Shown: positions 27,999 to 36,580 of the stretch, piece by piece
Layout of the letters: the number at the start of each line of letters is the position of its first letter
Numbering within the stretch: the first letter of the stretch is position 1
Assembly: GCA_035946615.1 (NCBI GenBank)
Contig: DASYZB010000074.1
Location: forward strand, 1-64,000
DNA from: Verrucomicrobiia bacterium
GTDB taxonomy: Bacteria; Verrucomicrobiota; Verrucomicrobiia; Limisphaerales; UBA8199
Direction: 5' to 3'
DNA: 64,000 bases
Program-made: the position numbers and the translations under genes
Notes under the pieces: model-generated
What the model saw: only the letters and a program-made list of their open reading frames with translations
Database searches by the model: none
What the model was told of the DNA's origin: nothing

Positions 27999-28247
27999 AT
28001 GAAAAAATTCAACGCCGGAATCATCGGCTACGGGTGGGCGGCGACGGCTGCGGGCTGCCATGCCCTCGATGCGCTGCTGCTGTGCATGGGCAGCGACGTC
28101 GTCGAGGTGATGCGCGCGGGCGCCAAATCCCGCGCCGAAACCTTTGCGCCCTACGAGGCCCCCGCCCGAACTCACGAAGTGATCTTTGCCGCGGACCGCT
28201 CCGCGCGGGTGGGCTGGCCGATTAAGGTACCCCTTCCCGACAAATGA
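27999..28247 (+). pseudogene. Gfo/Idh/MocA-family oxidoreductase with internal deletion
   Basis: The fragment begins MKKFNAGIIGYGWAATA, the NAD(P)-binding N-terminus of Gfo/Idh/MocA dehydrogenases, and jumps within about 20 codons to what looks like the C-terminus (GSDVVEVMRAG, HEVIFAADRSARVGWPIKVPLP). About 280 residues, including the substrate-binding domain and catalytic Lys/His, are gone. Its stop overlaps the LmbE start as ATGA, so the lost enzyme was probably encoded in one operon with the two following genes. It reads in frame with the sigma-factor fragment upstream. Confidence 0.6.
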
Positions 28248-29053
28248 CCCGCCCCACCGCCATCGCGATCGCCGCGCATCCGGATGACATCGAGTTCTAC
28301 ATGGCCGGCACGCTTTGGCTGCTCCAGCAAGCCGGATACGAAACGCATTACTTTAACCTCGCAAGCGGCAATTGCGGCGGCACGAAGCACAACAGCGCCC
28401 GGACCCGCCTCCTGCGCCGCCAGGAGGCCAGGTCCGCCGCCGCCGTGTTGGGCGCGCACTTTCACCCCAGTCTCACCGACGATTTGGAAATCCTCTACGA
28501 GCCGGCTCTTGTGCGGCGCGTTGCCGCCGTGATTCGCCAGGTCGCCCCGACCATCGTGCTGACCCACTCGCCTCAGGACTATATGGAAGACCATACCAAC
28601 ACCGCGCGCTTGGTGGTCACCACCGCCTTTGCCCGCGGCATGCCCAATTTCCAAACCCGGCCCCGCCGCCGCCACGTGGCCGGGGACCTTGCCATTTATC
28701 ACGGCATGCCCCATGGGCTGCGCGACCCGCTGCGGCGGCGCATTGTCCCCGGGGGTTTTGTGAACACCACGCCCGCGCAGCCGGCCAAACTCAAGGCGCT
28801 GGCCCAACATCGCAGCCAGCAGAACTGGCTTGAAGCCAGCCAGGGCCTCAATTCCTATCTCGTCACCATGGAGCAGGCCTCTCGCGAACTCGGCCGCATG
28901 TCGAAACGGTTCGAACACGCCGAAGGCTGGCGGCGGCATCTGCACCTGGGATTTTCGGCGACGCCAATCGATCCGCTCCGCCGCGCCCTTGGCCGCAACT
29001 ACCTGGCGAACGCTGCGTACGAACGAAGTTTGGACCAACCTTATGCCACGTAA
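28244..29053 (+). CDS. PIG-L/LmbE-family deacetylase
   Basis: The 269-residue protein has the zinc-binding AHPDD at 14-18 near the N-terminus and the downstream [12 protein letters not shown] with the HxxxD/H ligands of the LmbE family. These enzymes remove N-acetyl groups from GlcNAc-type substrates or deacetylate related glycosides. No signal peptide is visible, so it should be cytoplasmic. It overlaps the preceding oxidoreductase remnant by 4 bp and the following NagB-like gene by 11 bp, giving a translationally coupled set fitting amino-sugar catabolism. Confidence 0.88.
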   Translation: MTRPTAIAIAAHPDDIEFYMAGTLWLLQQAGYETHYFNLASGNCGGTKHNSARTRLLRRQEARSAAAVLGAHFHPSLTDDLEILYEPALVRRVAAVIRQVAPTIVLTHSPQDYMEDHTNTARLVVTTAFARGMPNFQTRPRRRHVAGDLAIYHGMPHGLRDPLRRRIVPGGFVNTTPAQPAKLKALAQHRSQQNWLEASQGLNSYLVTMEQASRELGRMSKRFEHAEGWRRHLHLGFSATPIDPLRRALGRNYLANAAYERSLDQPYAT

Positions 29054-29975
29054 GCTCAGCTCAATCGCCCCTGAATGGTGGGATTACACCACCCTGGACT
29101 CGGAACTCATCCGCGACGCCGCGGCCTTGACACCCGACCGGATGCTCAAGCTCTCGAGGCCCGGCTTTAAAGTCGTTTTCTACGACACTCTCGAGGAATT
29201 TTACCTCGCCGAAGCCCTCGAGTACATCACCGCATGGAAACAGTCCACCCCCGACAATCCCGTCGGCATCTGCGGCCCGATTGGACCGACCGAGCAATTG
29301 CCGCTGGTCGCGCGCCTGGTGAACGCATTGAACTTGAACGTCCAGTCGGCTCATTTCTGGGGAATGGATGAATGGTTCCTGGATGGCAGCGAGGCCCCGC
29401 TGACACATCCGCTCTCGTTTGAAAAAGCGGACCGCGAGCTTTGCTTTAGCCGCATCCGGAAAGAGCTAGTCATGCCGGATGCCAATCTTCATTTTCCCAA
29501 AGCCGACACCCGGCGGTACCGACAAACCTGGAGTGCCGGCGTCCGTTGCGCGGTCATGCAGGGCGGCCAGGGGGACGTAAAGCACTGGGCCTTTAACGAC
29601 CCGCCGCGGCGTAAGGGCAAATTCAAGGACCTGCCTCCGTCGCCGGCCGAGTTTCGCAAACTCGAAACCCGCGTCGTGGACCTCCACCCCTTAACCATCG
29701 CCCAAAATGCCCGTACTTCCGGCGGCGGCAATATCTCGCTGGTGCCTACCCAAGCCATCTCGGTGGGTCCGGCCGAAACCTGGCTGGCGGAGAAAGTTTC
29801 CATCTGGCAGGCGGGAAACCATGACAACCCCTTCGGCCAGCGGCTCACAACCCTGATGATTGCCAAACAGACCCCGGATTCGGCTGTGCCGATGTCCCTC
29901 TTGGCCGATCACCCCAACGTGCAGTTCAACTTCTACCGCAAAGGCATTGGCGCCTGCGATGTCGAAATGCACTGA
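29043..29975 (+). CDS. NagB-like glucosamine-6-phosphate isomerase family protein
   Basis: The 310-residue protein resembles the NagB/RpiA superfamily: a phosphate-loop-like region [33 protein letters not shown] in place of the NagB HxFxxDEYV segment, and [16 protein letters not shown] where NagB has GIGxDGHIAFNEP. The altered catalytic loops mean that plain glucosamine-6-phosphate deaminase activity is uncertain; it may act on a modified amino sugar. It overlaps the LmbE gene by 11 bp. Deacetylation followed by deamination/isomerisation is the likely order of the two steps. Confidence 0.78.
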   Translation: MPRKLSSIAPEWWDYTTLDSELIRDAAALTPDRMLKLSRPGFKVVFYDTLEEFYLAEALEYITAWKQSTPDNPVGICGPIGPTEQLPLVARLVNALNLNVQSAHFWGMDEWFLDGSEAPLTHPLSFEKADRELCFSRIRKELVMPDANLHFPKADTRRYRQTWSAGVRCAVMQGGQGDVKHWAFNDPPRRKGKFKDLPPSPAEFRKLETRVVDLHPLTIAQNARTSGGGNISLVPTQAISVGPAETWLAEKVSIWQAGNHDNPFGQRLTTLMIAKQTPDSAVPMSLLADHPNVQFNFYRKGIGACDVEMH

Positions 29976-30035
29976 GCGTCTGCGCCGGAAGTCCCCCCAC
30001 CTCTCATCGGGGGCCGGTGGGTGGATCGCGCAACC

Positions 30036-32105
30036 TCAGGGAGAGCGGACGCGGTAAAAGCGCGTGGGGTAATTGGTGGAGTAGAAGTCCGTGAAATTGA
30101 GCAGGCCATTGGTGACCATGCAGGTTTCCACGGCCACCCAGTCCCCGAGGGCCAGGTCGGTGCAGGCTTCGATGACGACCGGGTTGCCGGCGGTGCCGGT
30201 GATGGTCAGGTTAAAGCTGTTTTTCTGTATGCCGAAGTTGCCGCTCTGCACCTGGGCGTCCCAGAGCATGGTGGGCCGGCCGGCATAGGTGGGGCCCCAG
30301 CCGGTGGTCCCCGGCAGATAATAGAGGGTGGCGGAGTCGGAGTTGTGAAAGATGTCCTCACCGAACATATTCTGCCCTGGAGTGGGGGCGTTGCCTTGGA
30401 AGTAGAGGCTAGTCAGGCTGGCGCACCAGGAGAAGGCGCCGGTGCCGAGATGGGCAAGGCCTTTTCCGATGAAGACGTTGGTCAGGCCAGTGCAGCCATA
30501 AAAGGCGCCCAGGGAACCGCCGAAATCCAAAGCGCCGTCGGTGATGTTGGTCACATTGTCGGGAATCGTCAGCGTGGTGAGGCTGACGCAACCCTCGAAG
30601 GTTCCAAACATCTGCGCTCCGCCGCCACGAATCTGAGTGATCCCATGGCCTATGGTCAGGCTCGTCAATGCGGCGCAGTTGAAGAAAGCCGCGTCCCCGA
30701 TGTTGGTGACGCTATCCGGAATCGCGATGCTGGTCAGGCTTGAGCATGAGTAAAAAGCCTCGTCCCCGATGGAAACAAGGCAGCCGGACAGGGCGACCTC
30801 TGCCAGGCTGGCGCAGGAGAAGAAGGCGCCATTCCCGATCGTGAGGACATTGGTGCCGAGGTTGACGGTGGACAAGCGCGAGCAGTACGCGAAGGCCTGA
30901 GCCCCGATATCGGTGACGGTGCTGGGGATGGTGACGCCAGCCAGGTTCGTGACGTAAGCGAAGGCGCCGTCTCCGATGGCGGTGACAGGCAAGCCGTTGA
31001 TGACGGCGGGGATGGCCACATACGCATCGGGACCGTTATAACTCGTGATGGTGATCGCGCCGTTATTGTTGGAGTAGGTGAAATCGCCATCGCTGGTGGT
31101 CCCCAGCGTCGTAAACGACATGTCGTCCCCGGAGGCAGTGCCCACGGCGTTGGTGGCAACCAACTGGAAATGATACATGGTATTCGGGCTTAGGCCCGCA
31201 ACGCCTTCGGATACGGTGAACGGAGTGGACCCGGCAAGGACGGCGGCGGTGGGCAGCACGTTGCCGTACGCGGCGGTGGCGCCCCAGCGGAAGTAATAGC
31301 CGGCGGGCACGCCGTTGGGATTCAGCGTTCCGGTGAGCGTCGCGCTGCTGCCGGTCAGACTAATGGCGCCCCCGGTTGAAACGGTTGGCGCTTGAGACGG
31401 TGGTGGCGGCGGTCCGTTCATAGTCGTGAAGGTCATGTCCGGAGAGGTCCCCTGGCCGGCGCTGTTGGTGGCCAGCAGTTGGTAGTGGTACGTTGTGTTG
31501 GGCGCCAGCCCGCTGAGGGTCGTGCTGACCGGGACGGGCGCCGAGCCCGCGGGCATGTCGGCCAGGCCCTGGTAGTGGTCATAGGCAGTGGTGGTTCCCC
31601 ACCAAATCGAACATCCGGCCTGCAGGCCGTTAGGATTTACCGTTCCGGTGATGGTCGCGCTGATAGCGGTGATGTCTGTGGCGGCGTTCGCCGTGACGGT
31701 TGGGGGCTGCGAACCGGGAGCGGGGCCGTTCGTGGTGGTTACCGTCATGTCCGCTGAGTAGCCGGTGCCCCCACTGTTGGTGGCCATTAACCGATAATGA
31801 TAAGTGGTGCTCGGGGTCAGGTTAGTCATCCGCGCGGTGACGTTCGTGGGGGTCATCACCGCCGCAATCGGGTAAAAGAAGGTTGCGGAACCGTAATCGC
31901 TCGTGAGCCCCCATTGAAGAGAGAAAGCGGCGGGGACACCGTTGGGGTTGACGGTCCCGGTGACGGTCGCGGCCGTGCTGATGACCTGGCTCGCCGGGTC
32001 CACGGTGATCGTTGGCGGCTGGGCCGCCCAGGCCTGCGCCGAAAGCAATAGCAGCAGACTCGCGCCGGAGAAGAATCGGATACTTTGTCGTTGACCCGCC
32101 CGCAT
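30036..32105 (-). CDS. Secreted FN3-like / BspA-type leucine-rich-repeat protein
   Basis: The 689-residue protein has a signal peptide (SIRFFSGASLLLLLSAQAWA) and then three repeats of about 100 residues with the pattern ATVTGTVNPNG...TTYHYRLMATNSGG, resembling fibronectin type III modules. From about residue 345 to 600 it has BspA-type leucine-rich repeats (AIGDGAFAYVTNLAGVTIPSTV, with seven or more variants). The C-terminus (NPVVIEACTDLALGDWVAVE...YPTRFYRVRSP) is a domain common at the end of verrucomicrobial secreted proteins. It is probably a cell-surface adhesion or binding protein; ligand unknown. The ATG at 32105 places the signal peptide correctly; a TTG at 32129 is in frame. Confidence 0.85.
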   Translation of the reverse strand: MRAGQRQSIRFFSGASLLLLLSAQAWAAQPPTITVDPASQVISTAATVTGTVNPNGVPAAFSLQWGLTSDYGSATFFYPIAAVMTPTNVTARMTNLTPSTTYHYRLMATNSGGTGYSADMTVTTTNGPAPGSQPPTVTANAATDITAISATITGTVNPNGLQAGCSIWWGTTTAYDHYQGLADMPAGSAPVPVSTTLSGLAPNTTYHYQLLATNSAGQGTSPDMTFTTMNGPPPPPSQAPTVSTGGAISLTGSSATLTGTLNPNGVPAGYYFRWGATAAYGNVLPTAAVLAGSTPFTVSEGVAGLSPNTMYHFQLVATNAVGTASGDDMSFTTLGTTSDGDFTYSNNNGAITITSYNGPDAYVAIPAVINGLPVTAIGDGAFAYVTNLAGVTIPSTVTDIGAQAFAYCSRLSTVNLGTNVLTIGNGAFFSCASLAEVALSGCLVSIGDEAFYSCSSLTSIAIPDSVTNIGDAAFFNCAALTSLTIGHGITQIRGGGAQMFGTFEGCVSLTTLTIPDNVTNITDGALDFGGSLGAFYGCTGLTNVFIGKGLAHLGTGAFSWCASLTSLYFQGNAPTPGQNMFGEDIFHNSDSATLYYLPGTTGWGPTYAGRPTMLWDAQVQSGNFGIQKNSFNLTITGTAGNPVVIEACTDLALGDWVAVETCMVTNGLLNFTDFYSTNYPTRFYRVRSP

Positions 32106-32269
32106 AGTCTGAAAACCGAAGTAACCCAAGTGTAGCGGAATGTCATATACGTGTAAAGCGTTTTGTTTACACGATGAGTTTCTTCTTTACTGCCGGCGGG
32201 GCGCTGCCGGTGCGAGCGTCGAATGTGTGCCCCCAGTTTCCCAAGCGCGTGAACCTGCCCTGAGCGATT

Positions 32270-33406
32270 TTACCCGCGCGCCTCTTTCCTGGCCCAGGCA
32301 TCGGCTTCCAGGATTTCCTCGACACTGGGGCTGGGCCTGACGTTGTGGCGGTCCAGGGTTCTTGCAACGGTCTGCGGGATTTGGGTAAAACTAATCCGCC
32401 GGTTGATAAAGGCCTCGACAGCCACCTCGTTAGCCGCGTTGAGCACGGCTGGCATTGTCCCGCCAGACTCCCCTGCCCTGCGGGCCAAGCCCAACGCCGG
32501 AAAGCGGTCCGGGTCGGGTTCCTCGAAGGTCAAAGTGCCCGTTTTAGCCAGGTGGGTCTGCACGCGCTCGCTTGGGACCCGCTCGGGATAGGTTAATGCG
32601 TATTGTATCGGCAGGCACATGTCCGGTGTCGAAAGTTGGGCAAGCATCGAGCCATCCACAAATTCAACCATCGAGTGGATGACGCTCTGGGGATGCACCA
32701 CTACCGCAACACGCGCCATCTCGATGTCGAACAACCAGCGAGCTTCGATCATTTCGAGGCCCTTGTTGAACAGCGTTGCCGAATCAATGGTGATCTTACG
32801 CCCCATCACCCACGACGGATGCTTCAGCGCCCGCTCGAGGGTAATCGTCCCAAACTCCTCCTTGGGCGTCGTCCGGAAAGGTCCGCCCGATGCCGTCAGC
32901 CACAGGCGGCGGACCGAACTGGATGGTTTCCCGTCCAGACATTGGAAAATGGCCGAGTGCTCGCTATCCACAGCCAAAACGCGCACGCCGTGCCGGCGCG
33001 CTTCACTCATCACGATCTCCCCGGCCATCACCAGGATTTCCTTCGAAGCCACCGCGATGTCCTTGCCCGCCCGAATGGCCGCCAAGGCCGGCTGCAGGCC
33101 AGCCGTTCCCACAATCGCAATCAGCACCACGTCAGCCCCCGGCCAGGTTGCCAGCTTGAGCAAGCCCTCCATCCCGCAAAAGACCTGGGCTGAGTTCCCC
33201 AGCGCTTGCTGCAGTTCTTTGGCCTTGGCCGGGTCGCTAATCGAAATCGCTTCTGGCCGGTGTTTTCGCGCCTGATCGAGTAACAACTCAACATTGTTCC
33301 CCGCCGCCAGCGCCAGCAGGCGAATGCGCCCGGGCAAATCCTCGGCCACCTTCACGGTGCTGGTGCCGATCGAGCCGGTGCTGCCAAGCAGAACAACGCG
33401 TCGCAT
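32270..33406 (-). CDS. dxr: 1-deoxy-D-xylulose-5-phosphate reductoisomerase
   Basis: The 378-residue enzyme converts DXP to MEP with NADPH in isoprenoid synthesis. It has the NADPH-binding start LGSTGSIGTSTVKV (about residues 6-20), VDSEHSAIFQCL with metal and substrate ligands, and LTASGGPFRTTP and HPSWVMGRKITIDSATLFNKGLE. Last gene of purA-uppS-cdsA-dxr, 4 bp after cdsA. The family's usual next gene, rseP, is absent. Confidence 0.97.
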   Translation of the reverse strand: MRRVVLLGSTGSIGTSTVKVAEDLPGRIRLLALAAGNNVELLLDQARKHRPEAISISDPAKAKELQQALGNSAQVFCGMEGLLKLATWPGADVVLIAIVGTAGLQPALAAIRAGKDIAVASKEILVMAGEIVMSEARRHGVRVLAVDSEHSAIFQCLDGKPSSSVRRLWLTASGGPFRTTPKEEFGTITLERALKHPSWVMGRKITIDSATLFNKGLEMIEARWLFDIEMARVAVVVHPQSVIHSMVEFVDGSMLAQLSTPDMCLPIQYALTYPERVPSERVQTHLAKTGTLTFEEPDPDRFPALGLARRAGESGGTMPAVLNAANEVAVEAFINRRISFTQIPQTVARTLDRHNVRPSPSVEEILEADAWARKEARG

Positions 33407-33410
33407 CGCC

Positions 33411-34322
33411 TTACCTCGTCAGAACATGCCTGAGATACAAATACATAATCGGAGCATTAAACAACAGACTGTCCAGCAAGTCGAGTATGCCGCCGATGCC
33501 GGGGAAAAACCGGCCAGAATCCTTCACACCGGCTTCACGTTTAAAAATGGATTCAATCAGGTCCCCCACCACAGCGGCCAGGCCCAGAATGATCCCAAGG
33601 ATGAGCCCGTGAAGCGCATTCATCCCGCGCAGCTTATCGCCCAGGAAATGCACAAACAGCAGGCTCGCCAGGGCCGAGACCACAATGGCGCCTCCAAAGC
33701 CTTCCCAGGTCTTTCCCGGGCTGATGCGCGGAATCATCTTGTGCCGCCCGATCAACGAGCCGACCACATACGCCCCGCTGTCACTAATTTTGGTAATTAG
33801 GACGAAATAGAGCAGGTAATAATGCCCGTCCACGCCAGGGAAAAAGTTTATCTTTTGGATAAAATTGAGTAGCCAGGGAACATACATCAGGCCGAAAAGG
33901 GTGGTCGAGATGGCCAGGATGCCCGCTGTGTTGCTGCGGGAAAAGAACTGGCGCAAACAAAGCCCCAGCACAAACAGAATGAGAAAGCTCGTCTCAAAAT
34001 CGTTCACGCGCGCCGGCGAGCCGCTGGTCCCAATTTTACCGGTCACATTCAGGAACGTCCCGATCATCAGCAGCAGCGCGCCGAAGATGCCCCAGCCTTT
34101 GAAGCAGACCAGGTCCCGCTTTTCTACCAGGCCATAAAACTCCGCCAGGCCGGTTATGGCCAGGAACACCATGATCGCCAGAAAGACGTAATCCGAGAGC
34201 GCGCGATTGCTGGAAAAAAGGGCAGCCAAAACGATGGCCCAGAGCCCGACAAAGCTCGTCAGCCGGCGCAAGAAGACCTTGAGCTTCGAGGGCGGCGTTG
34301 GGGCGGGTGCGGTTGCTGGCAT
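33411..34322 (-). CDS. cdsA: Phosphatidate cytidylyltransferase
   Basis: The 303-residue membrane enzyme makes CDP-diacylglycerol from phosphatidate and CTP. It has about eight hydrophobic helices and the C-terminal signature KISDSGAYVVGSLIGRHKMIPRISPGKTWEG followed by GDLIESIFKREAGVKDSG and FFPGIGGILDLLDSLLF. It lies 6 bp after uppS and feeds phospholipid synthesis. Confidence 0.96.
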   Translation of the reverse strand: MPATAPAPTPPSKLKVFLRRLTSFVGLWAIVLAALFSSNRALSDYVFLAIMVFLAITGLAEFYGLVEKRDLVCFKGWGIFGALLLMIGTFLNVTGKIGTSGSPARVNDFETSFLILFVLGLCLRQFFSRSNTAGILAISTTLFGLMYVPWLLNFIQKINFFPGVDGHYYLLYFVLITKISDSGAYVVGSLIGRHKMIPRISPGKTWEGFGGAIVVSALASLLFVHFLGDKLRGMNALHGLILGIILGLAAVVGDLIESIFKREAGVKDSGRFFPGIGGILDLLDSLLFNAPIMYLYLRHVLTR

Positions 34323-34328
34323 TCGCGC

Positions 34329-35066
34329 TTAAATCCCCCCAAACCGCCGGTGCCGCCGATTGTATTCTTCGAGAGCCGCGTAAAATTGCGGCCTGCGGAA
34401 ATCAGGCCAGAAGGTCGGCGTCACCACCAGCTCGGTGTAAGAGATTTGCCAGAGCAAGAAATTGCTCACGCGCATCTCGCCGCTGGTGCGGATCAGCAGG
34501 TCCGGGTCGGGCAGATTGCGCGTATAGAGATGCTGGGCAAACACCTGCTCGGTGATATCCGCCGGGTCCAGTTCCCCGCTCTTGACCTTGCTTGCGATGT
34601 TGCGCACCGCCTCGACAATTTCGGTGCGCCCGCCATAGCTCAACGCCATAATCAGCGTCAGCCCGTTGTTCTTCGAAAGGGTCGCAATGGTCTTTTTGAG
34701 GTGCTCCTGCACATTCTCCGGCAGCCGATACACCTGGCCAATGATTTCGAGGCGCACGTTGTTTTTGTTCAATTCCGGCGTCTCGCTCTTGAGGTAATGC
34801 ACCAGATACTTCATCAGTGCATCCACCTCCTCTTTGGGCCGGTTCCAATTCTCGACGGAAAAGGCGTAAAGGGTCAGGTACTTGATTCCCAACTCGCCCG
34901 CCGCGCGGATGATGGTGCGGGCTGATTCAGCGCCTGCCCGATGGCCTTCGATTCGCGGCAAATGGCGCTGGCGCGCCCATCGACCGTTGCCATCCATGAT
35001 AATGGCCACGTGCCGAGGCAAGGAGGCCTTGGCCTCGGGGCTCAGATGAGGGGTTTGAGCGCTCAC
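34329..35066 (-). CDS. uppS: Isoprenyl transferase (undecaprenyl diphosphate synthase)
   Basis: The 245-residue cis-prenyltransferase has the catalytic HVAIIMDGNGRWA (Asp near 27), a basic FPP-binding stretch, the NRP-type segment ENWNRPKEEV and the C-terminal LLIRTSGEMRVSNFLLWQ and Glu/Tyr-rich ETELVVTPTFWPDF region. It makes the C55 carrier lipid for peptidoglycan and O-antigen from MEP-pathway precursors. The start codon is GTG. Confidence 0.96.
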   Translation of the reverse strand: MSAQTPHLSPEAKASLPRHVAIIMDGNGRWARQRHLPRIEGHRAGAESARTIIRAAGELGIKYLTLYAFSVENWNRPKEEVDALMKYLVHYLKSETPELNKNNVRLEIIGQVYRLPENVQEHLKKTIATLSKNNGLTLIMALSYGGRTEIVEAVRNIASKVKSGELDPADITEQVFAQHLYTRNLPDPDLLIRTSGEMRVSNFLLWQISYTELVVTPTFWPDFRRPQFYAALEEYNRRHRRFGGI

Positions 35067-35081
35067 AGTCGCTGCTGCACA

Positions 35082-36350
35082 TTACAGAAAAATCGTCTGT
35101 TCTCTCCCCGGTCCCACAGAGGCAATCCCCAGCGTTGCTCCGGTCAACTCAGCCAAGCCTTTGAGGTACGCCCGAGTCTTGATCGGCAGCTCCTTCCAGT
35201 CGCGGATTCGGCTGGTGGGTGTGTGCCACCCAGCGAATTCCACATACATCGGACGGCAGCGCGAGAGCACCTCGATGTCATTGGGCACATAATCGTAGCG
35301 CTTTGCGCCGTCTCCATAGGCGACGCATACCTTGATGGTCTCGAGCGAATCCAGCCCATCCACATTCGTCACCGCCAGCTCGTCAATCCCGTTAACCATG
35401 CAGGCATGGCGCGTGGCCACCGCATCAAACCAGCCGCAGCGCCGCGGCCGGCCTGTTGTGGCGCCGAACTCCCGTCCCATCGCGTGCAGCATGTCCGCAA
35501 TCTCGGCGTTCTCGGTCGGCAAGGGCCCTTCCCCAACCCGAGTCGTATAGGCCTTCATCACACCTACGACTCGATCCATTCGATGCGGCGGGATTCCCGA
35601 CCCAGTGCATGCTCCGCCCGCCGTCGTGTTGGACGACGTCACAAACGGATAGGTCCCGTGGTCGATATCCAGAAAAGTCCCCTGCGCCCCTTCGAATAGA
35701 ACATTCTGTCCACGCCGCACCGCTTGATGCAGCAGGATGACCGTATTGGCGACAAAGGGTTTCAGATAATCGCCCGCAGCGCGGTAATCGCGATGGACCT
35801 CTTTGAAAGAGAGCGGCTTGGCTCCAAAGGCCTTCAGGATTTCGTTATTCTCCTTGATCTTCTCTTCGAGCTTTTGCCGAAACCGCGCCGGATTGACCAG
35901 ATCGATTACACGCAGGCCGGTCCTTGCGCATTTATCACCGTAAGCGGGGCCAATGCCGCGTTTGGTGGTGCCGATCTTGTTTTTGCCCTTCAAGGTCTCG
36001 CGCTGGGCGTCCAGCTCCCGATGATAGGGCAGCACCAAGTGCGCCGTCTCGCTCAGAAACAGATTCCCGTTTATCTTGATGCCCAGCTTGCGCAACCCCT
36101 CAATCTCCTTGACCAGCCCCACCGGGTCCACCACCACTCCGTTGCCAATAACGCATCGCTTTCGCTTGCGCAGTATCCCGGAAGGGACCAGGTGCAGGAT
36201 ATATTTTTGGCCACGGATGTGCACCGTGTGGCCGGCGTTATTGCCTCCCTGGGTCCGCACTACCACATCCGCTTCCTCGGTCAGCACGTCAATGATTTTG
36301 CCTTTGCCTTCATCGCCCCATTGGGCGCCCACCAGTATCGTATTGGCCAT
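35082..36350 (-). CDS. purA: Adenylosuccinate synthase
   Basis: The 422-residue enzyme joins IMP and aspartate using GTP in AMP synthesis. The N-terminal P-loop region VGAQWGDEGKGKIIDVLTEEADVV, the conserved GGNNAGHTV and the QGTFLDIDHGTYPFVTSSNTTAGG core are intact. The ATG at 36350 gives the canonical MANTILVGAQWG start; an in-frame extension to 36452 is rejected. First gene of a four-gene run with uppS, cdsA and dxr. Confidence 0.97.
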   Translation of the reverse strand: MANTILVGAQWGDEGKGKIIDVLTEEADVVVRTQGGNNAGHTVHIRGQKYILHLVPSGILRKRKRCVIGNGVVVDPVGLVKEIEGLRKLGIKINGNLFLSETAHLVLPYHRELDAQRETLKGKNKIGTTKRGIGPAYGDKCARTGLRVIDLVNPARFRQKLEEKIKENNEILKAFGAKPLSFKEVHRDYRAAGDYLKPFVANTVILLHQAVRRGQNVLFEGAQGTFLDIDHGTYPFVTSSNTTAGGACTGSGIPPHRMDRVVGVMKAYTTRVGEGPLPTENAEIADMLHAMGREFGATTGRPRRCGWFDAVATRHACMVNGIDELAVTNVDGLDSLETIKVCVAYGDGAKRYDYVPNDIEVLSRCRPMYVEFAGWHTPTSRIRDWKELPIKTRAYLKGLAELTGATLGIASVGPGREQTIFL

Positions 36351-36580
36351 AGCTTCAATAAAAATCCCCGAACCACTGTTCGGGGGCAAAGTTTCTACCT
36401 TTGCCAACAGACAGTAAGAAAGCGTCCCGAGGCGTGTCAAGGGGCAAGGCATTGCGGCGTTGCGGCGAATTGCTTCAGCGCTTCAGCCGTCTATCTGCGC
36501 ACCCTGCGCATCGGGCTATACCAGCGCGAATAATTTCTCTTTTTTTTTCCAACGCGGCGCCTACCCTTCCGCAATTCACG

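Noticed and set aside
27444-28175. 243-codon minus-strand frame opposite the sigma/oxidoreductase chimera
   Set aside because: Antisense to recognisable sigma and Rossmann motifs; no family resemblance.
29991-30023. Hairpin between the NagB-like gene and the surface-protein gene as terminator
   Set aside because: Only a weak CCACC/GGTGG pairing with no T-run; not reported as a feature.
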